Notes: a model not told the origin generated them from the sequence alone. A stretch of DNA of 64,000 nt from Psococerastis gibbosa (GCA_963971405.1 OZ020488.1:9551261-9615260), one strand, 5' to 3'; positions 42,933 to 54,112 are shown, numbered from the stretch's first letter. Numbers and translations: made by a program.

Positions 42933-43805
42933 CGGGTATATAGTGCCTTAGGTAAGAGGCAACCTCCTCGTTAAACCTTCATGTAGGACTATTAATTTAA
43001 AATTTAATTAAGTTTTATTTCACGTGTGTGTAAATGGGAATGCTATATGTTATATATACTGTATGTATACTTTTCTATGTTTATAGGTACTCGTTTTCTG
43101 TATTTGTCTTTGATACCTAATAATGTGATGCATTTTAATTTTGTGACGTTTAGGCTAATAATTGTTTGTATCAACATTTTTACGAATTAGTCTGAAGAAA
43201 TAGGTAAGTCTATACAAAATTGTTTTATAATAAACAAACTAGGCCATCGGGCCTGCTATGCCGTTTAAATAAACTTATTCCTGGGGTTAAAAATGCAAAC
43301 AAATCCATTTTGATTATTTTTAATCCCAGGATGAGATTTAAAAAATCGCCAAAGTTGGCCCACTGGAGTCTAAAGTATAGATTTCTCTGCATTAAAGACA
43401 AAGTTAGAATAACTTTCTCAGCGCCTAAATTTTTTTTTTAGTCCAGCGCCTAAAAATAAAAAATAAAAATAAAAAACTTTCTTAGGTCACGTTACTCCAT
43501 TACATTTTGTAAACTACCCACTACCCAGTATAAAATTCGTAGGTCTACATTTCAATTGCGATTGCTTGCTAGAAAAATGGTCTCCGAATTCATATGAATG
43601 TTCGCCTGATTCTTTCCGTTTCTAACATCAAGATTATACCATCGTGAACATTTTAAGTGTACGTCTATATGTTGTTTCTTGTCTATAACTGTTGAACATG
43701 TCATCAATCACCTAAATTACATGGTCGAATATCCAAGTGACTTTGCAGGTGGTAATTTCCATGAAATATTGAGTTATCCATGTGCTAAATAAATCAAGGA
43801 ATGTC

Positions 43806-43965
43806 AGGACATACCTATATAGTGGTGCAGGCTCCAACTTTCACCCGAAAAGGTTGTTGGTTGAGTCCCGGTACCTCATTACATTTTGTAGGCGGTCCCG
43901 GGCCTTCCTATAGTTGCGTATAAGATAGGGCTTAGTAATATAACAAAAAGTCAATACTTATTTGT
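43806..43965 (+). repeat. tRNA-derived SINE with internal loss
   Basis: AGTGGTGCAGGCTCCAACTT, TCACCCGAAAAGGTTG, GTTGGTTGAGTCCC (B box with one change), GGCGGTCCCGGGCCTTCC, then part of the tail; the GAGGGCATGTAAAA and CTAACTCC segments are missing. Confidence 0.68.
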
Positions 43966-44027
43966 TTATTTATAATGTGGTAAGACCATGAAGTACAAAC
44001 AATCAAGTAATGGGAACTTGAAAACAA

Positions 44028-44096
44028 CTTTAAATTTCGACCATCACAAAGCTTTCCTTATACTAACGTTGTAACATACTATAAATAGGAAAGCAA
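44028..44096 (+). repeat. CAGA-type repeat, last part of right arm
   Basis: AAATTTCGACCATCACAAAG, CTTTCCTTATACTAACG and ATAAATAGGAAAGCAA only. Confidence 0.65.
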
Positions 44097-44583
44097 ATAT
44101 ACTATAGAAACCATCATAATCTCGGGTGAATCAGGCAAGGGCGGATGCAGCGGAAAATTTAGGGGGGGGGGGGGGGTATCAAGTTTTTTGTAAATTTAAA
44201 AGGTAATTTTTTTGCTGAAAAGTTGAGTTTTATCCACTATCGGTGTAGAGCCAAGTTTACCTGTGGATAGAATTTACCCACAGGAGGGAACGCACCTTTA
44301 GAAGAGTCCTTCGATATAAGGGTCCCGCAACCTTCTAGAACTGCACGGTGGCCCATATGCAAGCATGATCCAACAAACATGCTTATGCTATATTAACCCT
44401 TTTTATGTACACCTGAAAATTTCTATTTGGATTCACATATGGGTATTCGATAATGTAATATTTGGAACAATCCGTGACCACAACGCACCTTTTCTCATAT
44501 ACCATTTACTGTCTGAAGCACTCGCTCGGCTGTTGCATGTGGTGTTAAGTGTTTTCTACCCGACGACTAACATTTGACTCCAG

Positions 44584-44846
44584 ATTCTGCCTCTGGCATG
44601 CTAGGCGGTTGGTGGTTTGGCGCGAGCCCCTCGTCACCCGACAGTAACTTCCTGCGGGTTCACAACGCGTTCCCTAACCGTCGACTGTCCGATAACCAAC
44701 TTATGATGCCACCCAAGATACGAATCGCGCCGTCGTGCGCCAGCTCGCCAGGAGGGACCCCTGGCGGAGGACTACCTATCCGACGACATTCGAGCATCGG
44801 CCCTCAGGAACGACGCGGCTCCGCTATTAACCTATCGCCACCCACG
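44584..44846 (+). CDS. SCYL2: SCYL2 exon: Ser/Pro/Gly-rich tail with RRxS sites
   Basis: After TTTGACTCCAG, two bases complete Asp and the exon reads SASGMLGGWWFGASPSSPDS, NFLRVHNAFPNRRLSDNQLM, MPPKIRIAPSCASSPGGTPG, GGLPIRRHSSIGPQERRGSA, INLSPPT, then GTGAGT. It is G+C-rich compared with the introns, as coding DNA should be. RRLS, RRHS and RRGS are three basic-directed phosphorylation consensus sites in about 45 residues. The family tail is poorly conserved, so the identity rests on phase and position. Length 263 bases. Confidence 0.82.
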
Positions 44847-44895
44847 GTGAGTTTTTTCTTTTTCTATTGCCACGATCATTTAACCTTTTCATATA

Positions 44896-45265
44896 GGCGG
44901 GGATTCCACCAACCGACGTGGTAGCAGACATTCAAAACTTAGGCGGGGTTTCCATCGACCTCGCATTGCTGAATGCAAATGACATTGACGGAAATTAGAA
45001 TTTTTCTTTTTATAGAAATCTATTAAAATGTTTGTACTTAACATATCCCATGACGCCATTTTTTAATTTTAGTTTGTTTGTTTGTGATTTTACTGTATGA
45101 TCATTGATCAATTTTAACTATGGCATAGAGGAAAACAAACATTTCCGTCAATGTCATTTGCATGCTGCAATGCGAGGTCGGTGGAAACCCCGCCTAAGTC
45201 TTGAATGTCTGCTACCACGTCACCGTTTTTGTATTTAGCCCTAGCCGGTCGGTGGAATCCCCGCC
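44896..45265. mobile_element. Foldback MITE, outer element of a nested pair
   Basis: GGCGGGGATTCCACCAACCG and CGGTCGGTGGAATCCCCGCC form the ends, with ATA on both sides. The inner arms ACGTGGTAGCAGACATTCAA and TTGAATGTCTGCTACCACGT (one extra base in one arm) meet at the second element (44942-45194), which splits the palindrome at its centre. Confidence 0.8.
44942..45194. mobile_element. PIF/Harbinger-like foldback MITE, inner of the nested pair
   Basis: GGCGGGGTTTCCATCGACCT and GGTCGGTGGAAACCCCGCC ends, with TTA on the left and TAA on the right. Its arms (CGCATTGCTGAATGCAAATG, ACATTGAC and mirror) are mostly unlike the outer element, so it is a different subfamily inserted in the outer one. 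Confidence 0.78.
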
Positions 45266-45900
45266 ATAATAAGACCTAATGTTGTGTAGTTCACCAAAGT
45301 TAACTCACTCAGTTCAATCGAATCAGTTCAGTTGAGTAATATAGTTGTCTTTCTTCAAACGAGCCTATCCCCGTTTTATCTTCCTTTTCATGAGAGCTAG
45401 AAAACCGATTCTCTCTTAATTCCTTATCCCCCTTAATAACTCGCAATTAATATGTGGGAGCCATGTTTGTTATTGTTGGCATCATGTGATCACAATGGCG
45501 GACGCTGATTGGCTGAGGTGCAGCTAGCACGCTTTGATTTAGATTAGGATGGAGAAAGATTTTCTTAAAAATAAGTCTAACTTTAGATGAGCATTTAACA
45601 TGGACGCCAAAGTGTTGTGTCAATCGATAGGCATTTAAACAGGGAATCCAATCCAATCAAAACTAATATTCGGAAAAAAAATTGAGATATTTGAAAATAA
45701 TTGCCTCTATTGCCTTATGTTCCTTATGAGTATCGTTGACAGCAAGACTTGTGAACTGGTTAACAGATAAAAATGTAACGTGAACTGTTTATGAACTGAT
45801 TGAAATAACTCTGCTCGTAAATTACACAACACTAGTGACCAACAAGCGTTCCCTGCTTTTATTTAGCATGATCACACTTAACTGCAAAATACCCCCAATT

Positions 45901-46355
45901 CAGTGGCGCATGTAAGGGCCCACCCCGACATGGGGAAATGTAAGACGATATTAACTAATGTGAGTTGTAATGCATAATTTGCCAGATCAATTAGAGGTTC
46001 AGATCAACAGCTAATAACCGTTAAGCGGTTTGGTTACCTGTTGGTAGGCGTCATCCCGCAAAGAGTTGTTAGCTGTAGAGCAGTGGCGACGCTAGAAATT
46101 TTAAGGTGGGGCCATGGGGGGGGGGGCATGGCCTCTATCTGGGCGGCCAATGAAAAAACAAAACATTTTTCAATGGGAGTAGGTATAATGAAAGTAAGTA
46201 ACTAGTTTTAATTCTGACGTTTTTTGAATTACAAAAATGCTGCTATGTAACATGTAAAATATCTCCAAAGTGGGGGGGGGCAGGGGGGCCAACTGACACT
46301 GCTGGAGAGACGATTCTGTCTTCCCCCTCCCCAATATTTTATATATGCGCCACTG
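45901..46355. mobile_element. hAT-like element, CAGTGGCGCATGTAAGG end
   Basis: Right end TATATGCGCCACTG mirrors CAGTGGCGCA; flanks CCCCAATT and CCCCTATT differ at one base. A second left end (CAGTGGCGACGCTAG at 46081) and poly-G tracts lie inside, suggesting one element in another. Confidence 0.75.
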
Positions 46356-47819
46356 CCCCTATTTATACCCTCTATACCATTTAGCTCACAAAACATTTGC
46401 GTTGAGTATATGTATAAGATTTTACATTTTTAACAATATGAATTATAAGCATAAACACCTATCATGTGTCTAAATAAATTGACATTAGGTATCTAAATGC
46501 CTATTAAGATTTACGATTACATACATTAATTTTCTTTTGTATTTATAATGCATGACTCTTTAGAGTTTAGAAGGTTTTATTCAAATTATTCCACCAATAT
46601 TATGATTTATCTCGCAACATGTGCACTTATTTTGAAACTGTTTAAATTCGCGGGAAAGCTTTCATAGCCATTTAGTTCAATTCAATGGTGTAAATCTGTT
46701 AAAAATTACATAACTTACATGCTTTCCACTTTCCAGACTATTTATTCAATAAACTTTTGCCAAGATATCATTTAATATTGGGCTCATGTACTGTATATAG
46801 TCATTTCTTCCACCCACCGACGAAATATGCAATTATAAAGAACCCAGTACCCACCAAGAGGTCCAAGTATCTTAGAATTATTGGATGGGCACTCGTTGCA
46901 ACGCCTTATGACAAATGCATAGGCTAACCCTCGTATGTTTATAATTGCCCAACGACAACGGTACCTGTGCAACAAGAAATATTGCAATCAGGCCCGGATT
47001 TACCAATTTTTTTAAGTAGGTCAAGAGACGAATTTGCGTCCCTCTCCCATAGGCATACAGAATTTACTCACTTTATTATACTAATAGATAATTTTTAGCC
47101 TAAAATTAATTAGCTAGCAAAAAGTGGTGCAAAAGTAAAAAAAAAAATATTGGCTATCAATAAAGTTGCACCCTCTTGGGAATTTGGACTAGTCTATGAC
47201 CTAGGTTGTCCTTGCGGAAAATCCGTATCTGATTGCAATTACACAAAAGAAACCTACGATAGTTTATTTGAAAGATAAGTTATCCCAATAATAATGTTTG
47301 TCTAATTAAAAAATGGAGTCCAGTAAGTTTTATATTAGCGAAAATGGTTTATTAACTGAGCAAGGCGTGTCTACTCTGCTTTTGATATTAACTTTAATTT
47401 AATTAGCATAGCCTTTTTTATATTAATAACAGTAACTAACATCGTAAATAGCCTAATTGTTGCATTGATAACCAATGAAGTCCACAGCACATAATTTACT
47501 ATTGTAGCTTTATCCTGTTTCCAGACGTAGCAATAAGACATTCTAGTGCACTATAGTTAGTACTGCGTGAACTTCCCTAATAACTTGTTGTCCCCCTGCT
47601 AACTAATTTATCCCTGCTTAACCTCAAGAGTTGGTCCTTCCGGCTTGAATTTATTCACACTCGGCTACAGCTCATAACCAAACACAGGACAAGAAGGAGG
47701 TATTATACCCTCAATTAAAGTACATCGAGGGAATGCACTCACATGCAGGGTATCAGCAGCAATATTGGTGGTAAATGTTGAATGTTTGAAATATTTGATT
47801 GATGACAATGCGTCAAACT

Positions 47820-48162
47820 AATGAGGTTCATTTGTGACGTCATTTTGTAGATGGCAGCACCAGTTGCACTGATATCAAAGCGTTGATTTTTCCATAAGCC
47901 TCAATACTATTTTAAAATTATTTTATTTATGTATTATTTTAAAGTGATATTTTTCTATAAAACATGGAGAATATATATATTAAATTATATGCAGCGAAAT
48001 AAGGTCCAGGCATAGTAAAAATATTATAAAAAATATTAAAAGAATTAATTATATGCTAAGAGCTTAGCTTTCACATTCAAACGGCGGCCATTTTGAATAA
48101 TATGGATATCGGTTTGTCGTCAGCGAACCTAGTGACCAAAACTGTCCCTACAGAACCTCATT
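47820..48162 (-). mobile_element. MITE with AATGAGGTTC ends, copy 2
   Basis: The 343-bp element is the reverse of 20541-20891: AATGAGGTTCATTTGTGACG at the left, GACCAAAACTGTCCCTACAG at the right. The two copies look closely similar over the whole length. Confidence 0.82.
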
Positions 48163-48335
48163 GGATCTTGTGAATCTCTTGGGGTTTATATTTATATATA
48201 TATATATATAGCTTCTTGATATGACATACGGGGTAGTCCACTGTGAATGATCTTCAAGAGGAATGGACCTACACTCTAACCACCATGAACTGTTCCCTCT
48301 GCGTCCGCCCTCTAAGTGTAATGCTTGTCCCCCAG

Positions 48336-48398
48336 GGTATGTCTCTCCGGATGGGCGGATCGCAGGAGGGGTCCACCCTGTCTGTGCCATCGGCGTAT
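48336..48398 (+). CDS. SCYL2: SCYL2 microexon, 21 codons
   Basis: After CTTGTCCCCCAG the frame reads GMSLRMGGSQEGSTLSVPSA and Y, then GTAAGT. Both borders are phase 0, so it could be skipped without a frameshift. Upstream pyrimidine-rich DNA (CCCTCTGCGTCCGCCCTCTA) supports the acceptor. It is 63 bases and G+C-rich against A/T-rich flanks. No known motif; identity is by position and phase. Confidence 0.7.
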
Positions 48399-51300
48399 GT
48401 AAGTCCCCAATCCTGCACGTTCTCAATCGACTACGTCAGAAACCATCTGACTAAATTTCCATTGTAATAAGGATCAGATATGGTTTTCTTTACATAAAGG
48501 TTAATTGCATACAAACACTATAATGAATGTATCCAATTGACTTATTCAGCCGCATCAATGATTAAATTAATACTTGTGCTCAGTTATGACACGTTTCCGA
48601 TCGCATGGCGCGCTGAGACTCGCACGAGTACAAACACGCTCCCACCTTGTCACCGAAGTACATGTAACTTTTTAAAAAAATGTGTTGTCATTCCTCTGCA
48701 AAGTTATTGTGTGGAAATATGCAGGATATATGAGTTTATTGCAACTATTTAAAAGTTTTATTTTGAGGGACTTTCAACAATCCCTAATAGCCAAATGCCA
48801 TCTTAAAGATGTATTATAGACGTCTTAAGGGCTGATTGGAATATCTATCAGATATATTTATAAATGAAGTTATTCATGTTTTCTATAAATCTTACAGACA
48901 TCTTATATCTTACAGACAATTTTTCGACCAATATTTAATTTCATTTGTCGCAAACGTGCCAATTCAGTTCCCACCAATGTACAATTTTCAACTGACCGAA
49001 AACAGTTGAAATTTTAGAGGTCGTTTTTTCAAGTGCAGCTCAACCGTGTAGACATTTTGACATCATGACATCAATCAAACGTCTTAAAAACGTTTATTGC
49101 AATGTGGCATTGACGTCTACAAAACATCTATATGATAGCTATTTGCGATGTAGATATTCATAACTAAGTCAAGATATCTGATAGACATCAAATATCTTCG
49201 CTGGCTATGTGGGATATGGCTGCTATTAATCAGTTCGTTTTCAAGCTATATTAATTGCAGTAATCTTAGGTATTTACTTTACTATTCTTCAAGGATAGTA
49301 GGTTTGCATCAGATATTACCATTTCACAAATAATATTTCCAAATGAGATACTAGTTGTAGAAACTGCAATACAATAACTGAGGCTTATGCAACTTGATAT
49401 AATGCCCATATTTCAGAAAATGAGAGCAAAAGGAATTTCGTTTGATAGATCCAAGCCAATTATAATGATCCTTGTTGCATTGGGAATAATGAGTGGGTAT
49501 TGATTTTTGGAGCGTGCAAATATTCTAGTGTATGTCTGATGTGCAGCGTCGTTCGTGTCCGTCTAAAGCCTGCTGGTTGTTCATCATCATTAAAATCATT
49601 ATCATAATCATCATAATCGCCAACCATCATTGCTGGTCATCTCATCGCCAAATATGTCATCTCGTCGTCTGTCGCAGCACGCGCTTACTTGTCGTCTACT
49701 TCTTTTAGTGTGCAGCGTGGCGCAGGAAGCATGCTTCATCCTTTGATATTGTATACTCGTACATAGAAATTTCACCACACAGTTACCGACACTACCTTTA
49801 ACGCTTAAAGTAATCGGTCTAGCACACATAATTTAATTTATTATTAATTATTTATTTAATTAATTAAGTTAAGGATGTTCAAAACTGAATACTGCAGAGG
49901 TAACATTACACTCAAATCTACACAGAATTTCTATAGGTGTATCAAGTAATATGGGGATAATGTTCCAAATTTGAGTTCGATGTCAAGTTCTAAAATGACA
50001 TTGCAATCAGGCCTAGCAATGTTCCGAAGTTGATTATTTCTATTGTTAATATTTAAGCCCACATTATCCCTTTGCTTCAACAAACTGCACTTATCGTTGT
50101 TTTCCTTTATTGTATTTGAGCATTATGCATAATTGTTGTAATTCTCAGAAAGGAACAAAACCTTGTTAATATTGGGTTTTGTTACTTGCTCGTATTTGCT
50201 CTAAATGCGAATATAAAATCTATAAATTCATTTAATACGAATTATATAAACAATAATATTTTGTCTTGAATCCCAAATATTGTTGCATCCACTCCTTCCA
50301 CCAGCTATTTATTGTTCCTTATTTTGTTGTGCTTTGGACATTTCCATATATACTGTATATTGCTTTAAGAGTTTAAACTTGAGATTTAACAGTTCCAAAA
50401 TTTATTCTAGAAAGGTTTATACCCACATGTGTGCACTCAAATCAGTTAAGCAATTACTTCTCCAGTTTCTACCGTACCACTTCTAAAGAAATAATTGCTA
50501 ACTTAAATCACCTATCATAACAAAACCTGAATTCCATCAACACACAATTCAACTAAGCATTGTAAATATCCATTTGAATACATTACATTCACATGTTACT
50601 TTGGATCGTTACAACATTCTACTGTTATGGTATCCATATATTGTAGCCGTTAAATACGTCAGACAGGTTAAATGCGCGTAAAATTTCACAAAATGAATTA
50701 ACGAAATCGTGTAAGTTTTCTTAAATTATTGCAAATTTCGTGTAGTTTTAATGTATGATTATGGCTATCGCGACTGGTGCGGAGCTTTACAATTGTTATC
50801 ATCTACAGCGTAGGTACCCAAATAGACATGCATATGGCAATTAATTAATTTAAGAAAGCTTTACACATCAACGATTTTGAAATTCATTTTAATGGACGCG
50901 TCGCTACTTGTCCCCATTGGTCTGTTTCGTTAGATAGGTACCAGTAATGTAACAAAACATGCCAATGGACGAATATCTTATTACGGTTGATGAGAAACTT
51001 CCCGCGCATGCGAGCTGGTAGGCTTAAAGTAAATTAAAAAGCGCTTCTAATTAACTAGATTATAATAGATCAGACGGTTAGCTTTGGTGAATCAGCAATT
51101 AAATATTTTCAGCTCTATATGTAACAATTCTAGCTCAGTTAAGAACATAATTTGTTAGAGTCATATTCCGTAAGAGAGAAAGAAATATTAGTAGGAAACC
51201 TACTTAAAGTGCTGATTCCTGAATGCTGACCGATAGCAATCTCTCTCCCTAATTGTTGCTTTTTGTTTCTCGCATACCAGCTTGCACGGAGCATGATCGT

Positions 51301-53434
51301 GAGTATTTTTCTATCGCCTAAACTTATCGTTGCTGTTCATAACCCACTCAAAAAATATTTTCCAATTGAAATACTTGTATTTTTTATTTTTAACTAACCC
51401 ATAGTTTAAGGTCAAATTCCCGGTATAGAAGAAGTAAAAAGACTAAATTTGCACCAATAACCTATCAAGTATTAAACTCCACAATGTTGCATTGGCCATT
51501 GGCATAAAACCAGGGGCGTCATTTAGGGGGTCAATTGTCCCCGCCCTTCGATTGAATAAAATTACGACATTGATCCTGACTGAGGAAATCGTTACAATCT
51601 TGTTTGAAAATCATCCCAATTGTCATCTTAATAAGAAATTAAAGTGGACAACGAGGAGTGTCTGATTTTTCTAATCTAAAGACAAAAACTTGCATTTTTG
51701 CAGAACTTGGGCTCAAACTTAAAACTGCCAATTACGCTATAAATAAATTAAATAACTTAAATAAATAAATGTCAACATAATTACATAACTTAATATACTC
51801 ATGAAGGCTACGTTTGCAATAAATTTTATATCGTTTATAAAACTGAAGCTATAATGTGATATGAATTATGAAGTAAAACCGTTTTACATTATAAGAACAG
51901 CTTAAATAGCCTACATGCTAATGAAACTGCTTGTCTGCTTAATAGCGATCTTAAAAACTCATTAAAAATTCATTAGGCTTTTCATTCATCACATGTTTTG
52001 TCCGATCTTTTTAGATAAATTCCAATAGATGAGTGACTTACAAAGAGTAATAATAATCGCAGAGTTCTAGTATTGTATAGTTGCTCCAAAAGTTTGGATT
52101 ATGTGAAAACTCATTCGGAAAAAAAACACGCTGGAAACCTGCGATTTAATTAATCTTCATTTTTATTATTAAAATTAGGTATCTTTTTTCGCAGTGCATT
52201 TTCTCATTAGTGCAAATTTTGACATAGAATGTAGAAGTGCTTGCTGAGTAGGCGACACATTATACGTGTGTTGTAGTATAGTGCTTGTTATTAATGATTA
52301 TATTTGCGAAATTGAAGTAGAAAACAACATAACAAGATAAAATAACACCATAACAAGATAAGATAACGGCGGAAGGGATACTCATTTAACTATGGTAAAT
52401 TTGGAAAATTAGAGAAATGTGAATCGAAATGTAAACGTAATAAATAAGCAAGTAAACGCGTCCCCCGTAGATGAAAAGCTTGTTTGCTCCTTATTCCTAA
52501 TAGGTACCTTAACCTACAATATATTCCCCTCCCATAATGACTAGGTATCAAATATTGAATAAAAACATAACATACATAAACTTTTCAATTAACACTTTAA
52601 AGAATTGAGAATCATACGTGTAACTGTTCAACATTTCTAGACAATATCGACCCGTACACGATCAATAACCGCATTATTATCAATACGTGAATCGTCAAAC
52701 CTCTCAATGTAATCATCTACCTACGCCGGTTCAACAATATTTACGACGATGCGTGCAGTATTGAAGACGGATTTCAGAATTTCCGGGGATCCATCGCATT
52801 CACACGTTGATCCATGGATCGTTTGACAATATATCGCTATATCAACAAAATTGCACGGAAGTGAAATTTAGGCAAACATATATATATACGGATTTCAGAA
52901 TTTCCGGAAATCCGTTAAAACGCAACCCCATTCTTCAATCGATTAAATCACACAGTATAGACGTTGAACATAATATCATAACGATATCAAAAAATATCTC
53001 GTCAATATTATTGAACGGGTACGGGCCGCTATTAAGTAGATGTGGAATTCAGGCAAACTTAATCCGAAATATAGTCAGATTTCATAATTTCCGAAAATCC
53101 GCAATTGCTTTCCTCAATCCATCAAACCACACAGTAGAGACATTTAACATTATGGTGATATAAACAAATATTGTTAATATTATTGAACGGGTACGGGCAG
53201 GTATCAAGTTGAAGAGTAATTTAGGCAAAACGTAATTCAACATAGAGATGGATTTCGGAAATCCATCGATCCATACCGTAGAGACGACCAATATTATCGC
53301 GAAATCAAAATTTAACTTCAATATTGTTGATGGTGTGCAACTGTCCAAGCCTCTATATCAAGTATATAAGTGTAAGACAAAACATAATCCAAAATATAGA
53401 GCTCAATTAAAGCTGTTTCCGAATGTGTCCACAG
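48399..53434 (+). other. SCYL2 intron (5.0 kb)
   Basis: 48800-49230 contains several loosely complementary phrases (ATATCTATCAGATAT, GATATCTGATAGACATC) that may be an old inverted-repeat element. An isolated MITE end CAGGGGCGTCATTTAGG is at 51512. Diverged tandem repeats fill 52640-53410. The rest, 49235-52635, shows nothing I can name. Confidence 0.78.
52640..53410 (+). repeat. Diverged tandem repeat, unit about 175-187 bp
   Basis: Marker phrases recur in order: GGATTTCAGAATTTCCGG (52768, 52890, then changed at 53078 and 53249), AATATTATTGAACGGGTACG (53007, 53178), and AATTTAGGCAAAC (52865, 53045, 53218). Spacing is about 172-187 bases. Frames of 88-170 aa crossing it are chance frames; the last merges with the exon at 53435. 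Confidence 0.72.
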
Positions 53435-53650
53435 GGCGGCAGCATGCCCAACACGAGCAGCAGTGTCCCGTTCCTGCTGAACTCGAGTATGACCTCACTG
53501 CGGTCCCGAAGGCCCTCCGCTTGTTCGGGGTCACAAGGCTCCGGCCTGCTACAGCAACTGGGCTCCGGCATGGTAAGGCAACTTACAATGGGCTCAGGGT
53601 CCTCTCTTCATCATGGGACACCGCCCGGTCGGATCTTTCCTGGCAGCAAC
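53435..53650 (+). CDS. SCYL2: SCYL2 exon: Ser/Gly-rich tail, two possible donors
   Basis: Acceptor GAATGTGTCCACAG, then GGSMPNTSSSVPFLLNSSMT, SLRSRRPSACSGSQGSGLLQ, QLGSGM. A GTAAGG donor follows at 53573 and the frame stays open through VRQLTMGSGSSLHHGTPPGR, IFPGSN to a GTAAGA donor at 53651. Both leave phase 0, so 26 residues may be optional. The residues are low in complexity, as in the tail of SCYL2 homologues. The open frame runs on to 53998, but beyond the second donor it changes character (Cys/Leu/Phe-rich) and is probably intron. Confidence 0.78.
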
Positions 53651-54036
53651 GTAAGAACCGCTCTCTCCTCGGTCTTTGTCCGCTTCCTCTATATCTGTTG
53701 TTTCATTCTGTCTTTCCCGCAGACGCTCCTTGTGTCTTTCGTGCGTATACATACACATAATCATATCCTTGTCACACCATCTCTCCGCGCGGTCCAGGCC
53801 AAGTGCACCACCCTCTACTTTCCTTTTTCAACTAAGCACTCGCCTCACAGAGCCGAAAACAGCGACTCAACAGTTCTCACTAGTGTAGTACATACTTTGT
53901 TGGCCCTTCTGATCACCCACAGCTTTATTGATATCATTCTCCTGGAGATGCTAACTCTAGGGATAGCTCAAGGTCAAATTAAGGATGATTTTGCGTAGTT
54001 AGGCTATCTACTACATCAGCACGGCCCTGGGACTCC

Positions 54037-54112
54037 GTGGAAAACGCGTGGAATTTTACACGTTGAAATGTTCCCTGTTCACAAAAAGGAACATTTCATC
54101 GTGTAAAACTAC
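54037..54112. repeat. Hairpin (inverted repeat)
   Basis: TTTTACACGTTGAAATGTTCC and GGAACATTTCATCGTGTAAAA-type arms (53-base span centred near 54082) can pair closely; the loop is CTGTTCACAAAAA. It might be a short foldback element. Confidence 0.6.

Larger units (their letters stand above)
41177..44583 (+). other. SCYL2 intron (3.4 kb)
   Basis: It contains a 44-bp tandem repeat (41716-41868), a long-inverted-repeat element (42358-42932), a SINE (43806-43965), a CAGA-type tail (44028-44096) and an isolated MITE end with poly-G (CAAGGGCGGATGCAGC at 44137). 41180-41710, 41870-42350 and 42935-43800 hold nothing else I can support. Confidence 0.78.
44847..48335 (+). other. SCYL2 intron (3.5 kb)
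   Basis: Contains the nested foldback MITEs (44896-45265), a hAT-like MITE (45901-46355), the second AATGAGGTTC MITE (47820-48162) and a TA run (48188-48211). 45270-45895 and 46360-47815 have no recognised feature except an isolated CAGGCCCGGATTTACC end at 46989. Confidence 0.8.
2379..53650 (+). other. SCYL2: SCYL2 gene, 11 exons of the 3' two-thirds
   Basis: SCYL2 family members are pseudokinases of clathrin-coated vesicles, endosomes and the trans-Golgi, with an inactive kinase domain followed by HEAT-like helices (established knowledge). Eleven exons here (2379-2524, 23039-23169, 24538-24652, 30733-30878, 34302-34455, 36372-36621, 39884-40052, 40995-41176, 44584-44846, 48336-48398, 53435-53650) are bounded by AG and GT and join without a phase break into 611 codons. 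The order of recognisable blocks follows animal SCYL2: APE and SDMFSLG, the C-lobe end, then a long helical region with motifs such as EKTPRDDIRMQVLPMLYNAF, then a low-complexity tail. The start is outside the window and the end is uncertain. Family identity is from recalled sequence resemblance, not from a database search. Confidence 0.88.

Noticed and set aside
48800..49230. Long inverted-repeat element
   Set aside because: Only short, loosely complementary phrases; no clear ends or second copy in the window.
53651..53998. Continuation of the open frame past the SCYL2 donor at 53651
   Set aside because: Composition changes to Cys/Phe/Leu-rich after the donor and loses the Ser/Gly/Pro style of the tail; best read as intron.
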